Part shown: positions 9,401 to 16,999 of the stretch, piece after piece
Numbering within the stretch: the stretch's first letter is position 1
How the letters are laid out: every line of letters starts with the position of its first letter
Assembly (NCBI GenBank): GCA_964512485.1
Contig: CAZEHJ010000054.1
Coordinates: 1 to 25,765, forward strand
Length of the DNA stretch: 25,765 bases
Origin: CAZEHJ01 sp964512485
GTDB lineage: Bacteria > Bacteroidota > Rhodothermia > Rhodothermales > UBA10348
Reading direction: 5' to 3'
Notes under the pieces: generated by a model
The model's database searches: none
Told to the model about the DNA's origin: nothing
The model's input: the letters and a program-made list of their open reading frames with translations, nothing else
Position numbers and translations under genes: made by a program

Positions 9401-10729
9401 ATGCCTGCTTATTCTCGACTATATCGGCTCACGTTTGCCGTCTTGATCTTGTCTTTTATGGCGTTGGCGCCTGCAAACGCTCAAAAATTGCAGTTGGTAG
9501 CTGAACCGGCCACGGCGACGCTTCATCTGGTACTTGCCAATGGGTCCCATCAATTGATCGGAACGGGGCGTGCTGAATACAAGCTGAAAAAGAAAAACAC
9601 CAACTCCATTGTCGTAAAAGCCGATGGATATGCCGAAAAAAAATGGGATTTCGTTCGAGGCCAGAAATACCCCGATTCCATCACTCTGGCTCTGGACACG
9701 AGAGTCATCGATGTGAAAGCTTCCAATGAAACGGCCGAAATCTACGTGAACGATATCCGCGTGGGAGTCGGGAATGCTGAAGTATCGATCGCGAGCGATC
9801 AATCTGCGATCGTTGAGGCCAAATTGGATGGGTACTGGCCAGCGAGAAAGGAATATTCCACAGGTGCCGGATCGGATTCACTTCCTCTGACAGACATTCT
9901 GGATATCACAGATCGCATGGTGGTGATTACGGCGCGTCCGGCCGGCGCCACCGTTTCGGTCGACGGCGCCGCATTGGGGGAAAATTTCGCCGAAGTTCGG
10001 ATTCCCAATAATTCGTGTGTGACTGTATCGGTGGCCGCAGAAGGATTTGTGGGATCGGAAGAGGTTTTCTGTAACCAGGAGAGAATGGATCCTCCACCCG
10101 AATCTGCGATGGTTACGCTGTCAGATCGCCAGGTAATGGTAAGGACTCTACCACAGACAGCGAGTATTCTGGTCGACGGCCGCACGGTTGGAACAGACGA
10201 GTATTCAGTGGTTGTGCAGCAGGACAAATGCGTGGAGGTGACCATCGAGCAAAGTGGTTTCGTATCGCAGTCACGCGAGTACTGCAATCGAAGCGGCGGA
10301 CCCGCTCTGACAGATCTCGAAGTTATCGAACTGAATGAAGACGAAGCATTTACCGGCTCACAAGCTTCGGATCAGGCGAACAACAACATCACGATTGAAG
10401 TGGGTGAGACCCGCTCATTTGACGATGCCTGGAAGATCATGAGTCTTATCGTGCTTTCATCATTCGATATTCTGGAGATCACGGACAAAGAAACGGGATA
10501 TCTCAGGACCGCCTGGGCAGTATCCAGGTTTGAATCGTCAACCATTCGAACGAGAATCATTGTTAAGCAGGGTGATATCGATCCCGTCAAATTCGTCGTC
10601 AAGATTGTATCCGAATTCAGTCCGGATAGAGACGTATCTACGGGCTGTGATCTCTGTTTTCGTCCGTGGGACAGGTTGCTCTACCAGTATCAGGACATCA
10701 TCAATGAGATGATTTTCCGCCTGCGTTAG
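9401..10729 (+). CDS. secreted PEGA-repeat protein
   Basis: This 442-residue protein starts with a signal peptide that probably ends at ANA-Q (about residue 27). Four PEGA-like beta repeats follow, at roughly 29-95, 108-165, 172-225 and 243-300. Each shows an AxxxVxVDG-like strand and a DGY or EGF turn, for example RPAGATVSVDGAALG and LPQTASILVDGRTVG. Repeats 3 and 4 each carry two cysteines exactly 18 residues apart, absent from repeats 1 and 2, which suggests a disulfide in an oxidising compartment. The C-terminal third (about 330-442) is a separate domain I do not recognise; it ends with CDLC near residue 420. PEGA domains are usually surface or periplasmic and often accompany signalling kinases; here a kinase gene converges on it with 14 bases between stops. 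GGAAGG at 9391-9396 lies just before the ATG. Function unknown. Confidence 0.8.
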   Translation: MPAYSRLYRLTFAVLILSFMALAPANAQKLQLVAEPATATLHLVLANGSHQLIGTGRAEYKLKKKNTNSIVVKADGYAEKKWDFVRGQKYPDSITLALDTRVIDVKASNETAEIYVNDIRVGVGNAEVSIASDQSAIVEAKLDGYWPARKEYSTGAGSDSLPLTDILDITDRMVVITARPAGATVSVDGAALGENFAEVRIPNNSCVTVSVAAEGFVGSEEVFCNQERMDPPPESAMVTLSDRQVMVRTLPQTASILVDGRTVGTDEYSVVVQQDKCVEVTIEQSGFVSQSREYCNRSGGPALTDLEVIELNEDEAFTGSQASDQANNNITIEVGETRSFDDAWKIMSLIVLSSFDILEITDKETGYLRTAWAVSRFESSTIRTRIIVKQGDIDPVKFVVKIVSEFSPDRDVSTGCDLCFRPWDRLLYQYQDIINEMIFRLR

Positions 10730-10743
10730 ACGCGTTCAGACGA

Positions 10744-13032
10744 TTATTCAGGCCGGCGTGCTGCCAGAATGGTGAGGTCCTCTCTGGGATCGACTTCGCC
10801 GGCGTGATCCTGCACCGTTCGGACGAGATCCCGGATGAGCGACGTCGGTTTGGTATCCTCGGTATCACGTAGCGTCGAAGCCATTCGTTCTCTCGAGAAT
10901 CGTGATCCCGATTCGTCGAGTGCTTCGATCATACCTGCCGACACAAGAATGACTGAATCTCCCTTTCCGAGGGTTGGATTTGCAGATTCAAGCTCAGAAG
11001 ACTCTTCGTGCCAGATTGGAGAACCACTGTGTTCATGCGTCTCCAGATCCCCGGCTGCACGTAGCAGGAAGACGGCTTCGTGGCCGGCATTGGCGATATC
11101 CATTTCACCCGTTGATGGATCGAGTGTCGCCGCCACCATCTTCAGGCCCACGTGAGGTAATCCGTCGGCAAAAAGCATGGTATTCAACTGCGTCAGGCAT
11201 TCGACCGGTCGGATTCCTTGCTGCATGAAACTCTTCACGAACGTCTGTCCCATGGCCATAAGGAGCGCTGCTGTCACCCCGCGTCCTCCCACATCGCCCA
11301 TGAGCATGCCGATCTTACCATCCGCCATTTCGAAAGCATCGTAGAAGGTTCCGCTGACATCGGCGGCGGGCGCACTGAATCCGTACATCTGAAGCGATTC
11401 CGATGACGGGAATGATACCGGTATAATGGCGTCTTGAATGCGGCGTGCCACGTCAATTTCCTGTTGAATGGAAACCGCCTGCTGCTGTCCGCGCAGAGCC
11501 CGTCGGTATTCCGACAGATCGTTTTCAGCTTTCAGTGTAGTCGTTTCGAGATCCTGGAAATTCACCGGTTTGGTGACGAAGTCGAATGCTCCACGGTTCA
11601 TGGCGGTGCGGATTTTTTCCATATCCCCATACGCAGAAACAACCACTGTCCGTGTAGGTCGCTCCATTTCGGCAAGCTTTTCGAGCAGCGTAAGTCCGTC
11701 CATCCGCGGCATGTTGAGGTCGGTCAAAATGACGCCGATTTCTGGATGACTTTCCAGTTTCTGGAGTGCATCCATACCATCGAGAGCAAAAACGAACTTC
11801 CATTCGCCGGCACGGATTTTTTTTCGGAACCGTTGCTGCATAAGGAGCTCGAGTTCCGGCTCGTCATCCACACACAGAATGTGCAGGACCTCATCCTCAT
11901 CCTCCGCCGAAATAAAGAGCGATGGGAGGGACGTTGCCGTTGATTTCTCAACCAGATTTCTGGCAGCAGACTTTGCAGATTGTCGTTCAGAGACAGCCTT
12001 TAAATCTGCCAGCATCTCTTCCATGCTCGAATAGCGCTCTGACATCTTTTTGGTCAATGAACGCTCGACAATTTGAACGAGCTGCATGGGAAGCCCGGGT
12101 CGAAGTGCGGAGAGCGGCTCGGGGTCCATGTTGAGGATGCCATAGAGAATGGCTTGAGGGTAGCCACCCGGAAAAGGTCGTGCGCCGGTGAGCATTTCGT
12201 AGATGATTGATCCTGTGGACCATACATCTGTTCGATGATCAACCTGTTTTCCAGTGGCCTGCTCGGGAGACATGTACGCAGCCGTTCCGAGAACGACACC
12301 TTCCTTGGTCATCACGGCAGAGTGATCCGTTTTTGCCAGACCAAAATCGAGGATCTTTGCCACATTCTCGACCACGATCACGTTGGCGGGCTTCATGTCA
12401 CGATGGACGATGCCTTTGCCATGAGCCATAAGCAGGCCCGAGCACATTTCAATGGCAAGCTTGACAGCGAGATCGACGTCCAATGGGCCACGCGAAATCA
12501 GTTTTTCAATGGTACTACCCTCGTAGAAAGCCATCGAAATGAATGACTGCCCTTTCTCTTCTCCAACCTCGTAGACCGTGCAGATATTCGGGTGATCGAG
12601 CACGGACGCGGCGCGCGCTTCGCGCAGAAAGCGCTCGCGCGCAGTGGCGTCATTTCCGAGAGAGAGCGGCAAGAACTTCAACGCAGCAAAACGTCCGAGT
12701 TTGGTGTCTTCTGCTTTGTAGACCATACCCATTCCGCCACCGCCGAGGTATTCGACGATGCGATACTGCGAGAATTCGCGACCGATCATGGCGGAAGGAT
12801 CTTGAGTCACTGTTTTCTGGGAGGGGATGGCTGCGGGTTGCTCGGCTCCTGGAAGACCAAGCCCTTCGGCCAGGTCGTCAAAGAACCCCTTCGCATCTTT
12901 ATACGACGCAATCAGCTTCACAAGCTCATTCTTGAGAGAAATATCCGAGCCGGCTACCTGATCGATGTAATCCAGCCGCTCTGCCTCTGGCAGCTCAAGT
13001 GCTTCTGATAGGATGCCGGAAATGTCGCTCAT
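10744..13032 (-). CDS. Ser/Thr kinase - receiver - PP2C/SpoIIE-like fusion
   Basis: This 762-residue protein has three signalling domains. After an N-terminal helical stretch (1-60), a Hanks kinase spans about 88-350, with loop GGGGMG (97-102), Lys119, HRD ending in Asp212, and DFG at 229-231. A receiver follows at about 383-500, with Asp389/Asp390, phospho-acceptor Asp438, Ser466 and Lys488. A coiled linker (501-535) leads to a SpoIIE/RsbU-type PP2C fold to the end, with GDVGGRG (579-585) and ANAGH (647-651). The PP2C domain is odd: where the family has GGDxYD it reads SGTFYD (Thr562), and where it has DG before the E-A pair it reads SAGMIEA (Ala699). Two of the four expected metal-binding aspartates are therefore missing, while Asp580 and Asp752 remain. 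There is no transmembrane segment. The ATG lies 11 bases after the sigma factor stop, so it probably controls that sigma factor. Confidence 0.93.
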   Translation of the reverse strand: MSDISGILSEALELPEAERLDYIDQVAGSDISLKNELVKLIASYKDAKGFFDDLAEGLGLPGAEQPAAIPSQKTVTQDPSAMIGREFSQYRIVEYLGGGGMGMVYKAEDTKLGRFAALKFLPLSLGNDATARERFLREARAASVLDHPNICTVYEVGEEKGQSFISMAFYEGSTIEKLISRGPLDVDLAVKLAIEMCSGLLMAHGKGIVHRDMKPANVIVVENVAKILDFGLAKTDHSAVMTKEGVVLGTAAYMSPEQATGKQVDHRTDVWSTGSIIYEMLTGARPFPGGYPQAILYGILNMDPEPLSALRPGLPMQLVQIVERSLTKKMSERYSSMEEMLADLKAVSERQSAKSAARNLVEKSTATSLPSLFISAEDEDEVLHILCVDDEPELELLMQQRFRKKIRAGEWKFVFALDGMDALQKLESHPEIGVILTDLNMPRMDGLTLLEKLAEMERPTRTVVVSAYGDMEKIRTAMNRGAFDFVTKPVNFQDLETTTLKAENDLSEYRRALRGQQQAVSIQQEIDVARRIQDAIIPVSFPSSESLQMYGFSAPAADVSGTFYDAFEMADGKIGMLMGDVGGRGVTAALLMAMGQTFVKSFMQQGIRPVECLTQLNTMLFADGLPHVGLKMVAATLDPSTGEMDIANAGHEAVFLLRAAGDLETHEHSGSPIWHEESSELESANPTLGKGDSVILVSAGMIEALDESGSRFSRERMASTLRDTEDTKPTSLIRDLVRTVQDHAGEVDPREDLTILAARRPE

Positions 13033-13043
13033 GAATGCCTTGC

Positions 13044-13622
13044 TCAGTTATTCATCGATTGAAACAGCATGACACGAGCGGTATTCCAGTCACGTTTGAC
13101 CGTTGCTGCGGATGTACCTACTGCTGTGGCTGTGTCTTCGACGGTCATGCCTCCAAAAAATCGACACTCCACGACCTGAGCGAGTCGAGGGTTTTTCGAC
13201 GCCATCGAGTTGAGTGCCATGTCCAGGGCCAGCAATCGTTCCGCTTCCTCGTACTCCATCTCTATGTAGGAGTCTCCAACATTCGTATTGTCGATATCCA
13301 CGTGTGCCACGTCACCACCGCGTTTCTGTCGGCTTTTGTGTTTGGCATAATCCAGAAAGACATGTCGCATGGCTTTCGCTGCCACGGCGAAAAAATGGGC
13401 CCTGTTGGCAAATTGGGGATCCTTTTGATCTGCCAGCTTCAAGTAGGCTTCGTGGACGATGGCCGTCGTATTCATGGTGGCCAGGCCACCGGCCGCCGCT
13501 CGCTGCTTACCGGCACGTTGTCGCAACTCGTCATAAACCAGCGGGAACAGCTGGTCCATGGCTGTTCGGTCACCGCTCTTGGCGGCGTGGAGGAGTTGGG
13601 TGATGGTGGCGGGGTCCGACAT
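13044..13622 (-). CDS. ECF-type RNA polymerase sigma factor (TIGR02999-like)
   Basis: This 192-residue protein has the two core regions of an extracytoplasmic-function sigma factor. Region 2 includes the segment NRAHFFAVAAKAMRHVFLDYA (about 73-93), which is typical of the TIGR02999/Sigma70_ECF group. Region 4 near the C terminus (VECRFFGGMTVEDTATAVG followed by SAATVKRDWNTA) is a helix-turn-helix for the -35 element. Members of this group are often encoded beside Hanks-type kinases and lack a conventional membrane anti-sigma factor. Here the kinase-receiver-PP2C gene follows by 11 bases, so phosphorylation or partner switching may regulate it. Neighbours transcribed away from it are a receiver gene and peptide deformylase. 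Target promoters cannot be read from this window. Confidence 0.92.
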   Translation of the reverse strand: MSDPATITQLLHAAKSGDRTAMDQLFPLVYDELRQRAGKQRAAAGGLATMNTTAIVHEAYLKLADQKDPQFANRAHFFAVAAKAMRHVFLDYAKHKSRQKRGGDVAHVDIDNTNVGDSYIEMEYEEAERLLALDMALNSMASKNPRLAQVVECRFFGGMTVEDTATAVGTSAATVKRDWNTARVMLFQSMNN

Positions 13623-13730
13623 TTCAGCCTGTGGCGCGACGCAGTAATATTTTCAACGTCATACGATAAGAACTCGCATCTTCGCTTCATAATATGGACA
13701 TTGGGGATTCTGAAAAACCCCACCCAGGAC

Positions 13731-14105
13731 ATGAAAATTCTTGTTGTAGACGACGAAAAGGACGTAGAACCGTTGTTCAGAATGCGCTTTCGTCGGGAAT
13801 TGGCCAAAGGAGATATTGAATTGATTTTCGCGTTCTCCGGCGAAGAGGCGCTCTCGCAGCTGACCGAACATGGACGCACGGACGTGGTATTGGTGCTGTC
13901 CGATATCAATATGCCCGGGATGACAGGGCTGGAGCTGCTGCAAAAGATTAAAAAGGATCCGCCCCCGGTGCCCGTCTGTATGATGACCGCCTATGACAAT
14001 GATGAATACCGAGAAAAGGCTTCGTCATTCGCGAGCGATGGATATGTAAGCAAACCGATCGACTTCGCAGCGCTGAAAGCAAAGATTGGCGAATTGACTT
14101 CGTAG
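13731..14105 (+). CDS. single-domain CheY-like response regulator
   Basis: The 124-residue product starting at ATG 13731 is a complete receiver and nothing more. It has Asp7/Asp8, the phospho-acceptor Asp58 in LSDINMPGM, Thr86 and Lys108. The open frame extends some 700 bases upstream, but that part is antisense to the sigma factor and lacks protein character; MKILVVDDEKD is the normal receiver N terminus, and AGGAC precedes it closely. It shares with the receiver inside the nearby kinase fusion an uncommon basic segment after helix 1 (RMRFRRELAKGDIELIFAF here, QRFRKKIRAGEWKFVFAL there), so the two are probably paralogues. With no output domain it may act through protein contacts or as a phosphate sink. 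Its histidine kinase is not obvious nearby. Peptide deformylase starts eight bases downstream. Confidence 0.9.
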   Translation: MKILVVDDEKDVEPLFRMRFRRELAKGDIELIFAFSGEEALSQLTEHGRTDVVLVLSDINMPGMTGLELLQKIKKDPPPVPVCMMTAYDNDEYREKASSFASDGYVSKPIDFAALKAKIGELTS

Positions 14106-14113
14106 AACTGGAC

Positions 14114-14683
14114 ATGGTTTTAGAAATCACCAAGATCGGCAACCCTGTTCTCCGGAAGATGTGTGCCGAAGTCTCCGCTTCAGATCTGGTCACGGCAGAT
14201 ATGCAGCAGTTCATCGATGATCTGATCGAGACGAAGCGGCATGCCAACGGTGCTGGAATAGCAGCTCCCCAGGTGGGCAAGCCGTGGCGCATTTTCGTGG
14301 TTGAGGTCAAAGACAATCCACGTTATCCGTACAAGCCAGAGACGGAGCTCACGGTCTGTGTCAATCCAACGGTGACCTTCCTCACAGAAGAGCACTATCT
14401 GAATTTTGAAGGATGTCTTTCCATTCCCGATCTGCGAGGCAAGATTCGCCGGTGTCCTCACATTCGGATTGATGCGCTCGATCGTCACGGCGTTCCCTTT
14501 TCACGCGAAGTGCGTGGCATAACGGCCGGCACATTCCAGCATGAAGACGATCATCTCAACGGGATCCTGTTTCCCGATCACGCCGACCCCCGCACGTTCA
14601 GCACCTGGGCAGAATTTGAGCTCAGATATGAGGCTGAAGTGGCCGAGTCTGTGAAGGAAATCGTGGCCGAGTGGGGTGAATAA
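14114..14683 (+). CDS. def: peptide deformylase
   Basis: This 189-residue cytoplasmic metalloenzyme removes the N-formyl group from nascent proteins. All three family motifs are present: GAGIAAPQ (46-53), EGCLS (99-103) and HEDDH (143-147). The metal ligands are Cys101, His143 and His147, with Glu144 as the catalytic acid. Length is normal for the family. It follows the single-domain receiver by eight bases and is probably co-transcribed with it, an unusual partner because def more often sits beside fmt or other translation genes. The start ATG is at 14114. The downstream end faces the convergent metallopeptidase gene with an inverted repeat between them. Confidence 0.97.
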   Translation: MVLEITKIGNPVLRKMCAEVSASDLVTADMQQFIDDLIETKRHANGAGIAAPQVGKPWRIFVVEVKDNPRYPYKPETELTVCVNPTVTFLTEEHYLNFEGCLSIPDLRGKIRRCPHIRIDALDRHGVPFSREVRGITAGTFQHEDDHLNGILFPDHADPRTFSTWAEFELRYEAEVAESVKEIVAEWGE

Positions 14684-14720
14684 CCCCGGATCACTCCTGT
14701 CCAACGGCCATCAGATCAGA

Positions 14721-14747
14721 GGAATGTAACATATTAAGTTACATTCC
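14721..14747. terminator. perfect inverted repeat between convergent genes
   Basis: GGAATGTAAC (14721-14730) and GTTACATTCC (14738-14747) are exact reverse complements around a seven-base loop. The hairpin lies between the stop of peptide deformylase (14683) and the stop of the M1 peptidase (14808), where a bidirectional terminator is expected. There is no clear T-tract on either side, so it may instead act as an mRNA 3'-end stem or a protein site. Confidence 0.45.
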
Positions 14748-14807
14748 AAACAGCCTGAGAGCCTCCTGTGGACACTTTTTTCGTCTTTTCCGGCCCTGGG
14801 ACGAACG

Positions 14808-16826
14808 TTATTCCCTTTCCCAGACGTTGTCGTCGGCATTCCCGTCCGGGAAACGACCGTCAGGATCGAGCGTGATCTTGTTGATCGTCCGATCTCCGAA
14901 GTCGAGCGTGAGATCCATCGACTTGTTGCCGTCAAACCAGACATCAACAGGCCATCTCATCCTCGCTGAGTTCTCCGAAATCATGGTCGTATTCGGCATC
15001 GAGCCGAGCAGTGGACCGTCTTCACCGAATTCAATCTCGAGAACGATGGGGGAGGGCATCTGACCGTCCTGTCGGACGACGACATGCATCTCACTTCCGT
15101 TCTGGGAGACCTCTGCAATCGAGCCGTCAACGGACTCGGTCGTGAACAGCCAGTAGTTCCAGAACCAACCGAGATCCATCTCGAGGGCATTGCTCATGAA
15201 GAACATGAAATCCCAAGGCGATGGATGCTTGAACGCCCACGCGTGAGTGTACTCGCTCATGGCTTCCTGGACGGCGTCGTCGCCGACGATGCCACCCAGC
15301 ATGGCCAGCATCGGAGGAGCCTTGCGGTAAGTCTGGTAGCCATACATGTTGCCGCCATAGTTGGCCGCCCACATCATGGAAGGTTCCGTTTCGTCGCCAC
15401 TCACGCGGCCGTAACTCTGACCCTGTCCACTGAGGTCTGCTTCTTCGTCGTTGCGATCGGCGCGAGAGAGAATGTTCATGTACGAATTGAAGCCTTCGTC
15501 CATCCAGCCGTACCACGTCTCGTTTGTACCCACCATCATGGGCCACCACATGTGAGCAACTTCGTGGTCGGCAGCTCCCTGATTGGAATTGATGACCATC
15601 GGGTATTCCATGCCGGCGCTCGGGCCGTCCTGCATCGTCAATTGAGGGAAGGGATATGGAGCCCACAGGTCTGAGTAGAATTCGAGCGCATGACGAGAGA
15701 GGTACGCCGCATTCTCAAATAGATGAGCCCTTTCGGGGAGGTACACCATATGAAGCGGGATGTAGCCGTTTTCGGGAATGTCCACGCGTGTCGCTGTCCA
15801 GATGAAGTCTGCAGACGTAGCCCACGCGAAGTCGTTGACGTTATCGGCCACGAAGTGCCACGTGTGACTCGACCCTTCTGCTGTTTTCTGGTCCTCTTCG
15901 CCGACGACGGTCGTGACGTCGTCTGAATGGAGAACCTGTGCCAGGTTTTCGCGGGCCGCTTCCGTCAGCACTTCTTCGGGGTTCTGCAACTCGCCCGTAC
16001 CGCTTACAACCCATCCGCCGGGCACGTCAATCTTGACATCGTAGCGTCCAAACGTGTTGAAAAATTCAGCAGGGCCCAGATATACATTGGTATTCCAGCC
16101 TCTCAGATCGTCGTACATCGCCAGGCGCGGAAACCACTGCGTCGGCTGAAAGAGGCGTGTGTCCCAGCGCTGGGTCATTCGATGGCCGCGGCCGTTCGGG
16201 CCGCCAGGCAGTTTGGTTGTCCAGGCGATGTCGACTGTGAAAGTCGCACCGGCCGCAATGGGCTCGCCCAACGTGATGTTGGCGACCGTTTGGTCCAGTC
16301 CTGAGACGGAGTACGTCGGCTCGGGCCTGGGTTGTCCTCTTCTGAACTGCGGGCGGCGAGCATTGATGTTGATAGTGTGGCCGTCTACAATGAGGCGCGT
16401 GACAACCATGCCTTCCGTGTTTTCCGCCGGGACGGACGAGCCGCGGGGTACGAGGCCCCTGAATATGTTGTGATCCAGTCGGAGCACAATGTTGTTCAAT
16501 TCGTCGCCGCTGTTGTTGTGGACCGTAATTGTCTCCTCACCCGAAATTGTCTGGGTTGCCGGGTCCAGGCTCGCTTCGATATTGAAATCAGTCTGCAACT
16601 GCCAGTAGTTCTCACCAGGCTCGCCCGTGAAGTCCCGCGTTCCGGCCTCGAGAGCGCGCTGAATAATATTGGTCAAAGGAATGTCCCTGCGGATAGCGCG
16701 GTGCTCGGTATCGAGCGAGGCCTGCAGGTATTCAGGCACGTCGACGCGGTCCTGAGCAGACGAATCCTGGGCCGGTGCAGAAGCCAAAATGAAAAGAGCC
16801 AGAAAGAGCAGTACTCGGGATTTCAT
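14808..16826 (-). CDS. secreted M1-family metallopeptidase
   Basis: I choose ATG at 16826 (672 residues) because it begins with a signal peptide (MKSRVLLFLALFILASAPAQ); the upstream 27 residues of open frame do not look like coding sequence. The gluzincin signature is clear: HEVAH at 421-425 followed by 18 residues and Glu444 (the E of WMDEG), giving the two histidine and one glutamate zinc ligands. The exopeptidase motif appears as GMEYP shortly before it. An N-terminal beta saddle with DPATQTISGEETITVHNN is typical of the family. It probably trims peptides in the periplasm or outside the cell. It is divergent from the second kinase gene over 173 bases. Substrate is not predictable from sequence. 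Confidence 0.92.
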   Translation of the reverse strand: MKSRVLLFLALFILASAPAQDSSAQDRVDVPEYLQASLDTEHRAIRRDIPLTNIIQRALEAGTRDFTGEPGENYWQLQTDFNIEASLDPATQTISGEETITVHNNSGDELNNIVLRLDHNIFRGLVPRGSSVPAENTEGMVVTRLIVDGHTININARRPQFRRGQPRPEPTYSVSGLDQTVANITLGEPIAAGATFTVDIAWTTKLPGGPNGRGHRMTQRWDTRLFQPTQWFPRLAMYDDLRGWNTNVYLGPAEFFNTFGRYDVKIDVPGGWVVSGTGELQNPEEVLTEAARENLAQVLHSDDVTTVVGEEDQKTAEGSSHTWHFVADNVNDFAWATSADFIWTATRVDIPENGYIPLHMVYLPERAHLFENAAYLSRHALEFYSDLWAPYPFPQLTMQDGPSAGMEYPMVINSNQGAADHEVAHMWWPMMVGTNETWYGWMDEGFNSYMNILSRADRNDEEADLSGQGQSYGRVSGDETEPSMMWAANYGGNMYGYQTYRKAPPMLAMLGGIVGDDAVQEAMSEYTHAWAFKHPSPWDFMFFMSNALEMDLGWFWNYWLFTTESVDGSIAEVSQNGSEMHVVVRQDGQMPSPIVLEIEFGEDGPLLGSMPNTTMISENSARMRWPVDVWFDGNKSMDLTLDFGDRTINKITLDPDGRFPDGNADDNVWERE

Positions 16827-16999
16827 GATTTCATCAGATCGAAGTGATAGAACAGAGTCAAGTCTCTCAAAATGCAGGAACCGGGTGCGACAATATATCG
16901 CATACATGAGACGCTTGTATCGTCCGTTTCATTCCTCAATTTCAGCTGAAACAGCTATTTTTATTCAGTTTTGACTACATTCCTAGACCCAGCCAATCC

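Noticed and set aside
13035..13730. Upstream extension of the response regulator frame (232 codons)
   Set aside because: It runs antisense to the sigma factor, has no recognisable protein character, and the receiver begins normally at ATG 13731.
16940..16951. Perfect 12-base palindrome TTTCAGCTGAAA between divergent genes
   Set aside because: Several such palindromes are expected by chance in 25 kb, and no second copy or promoter element supports it as an operator.
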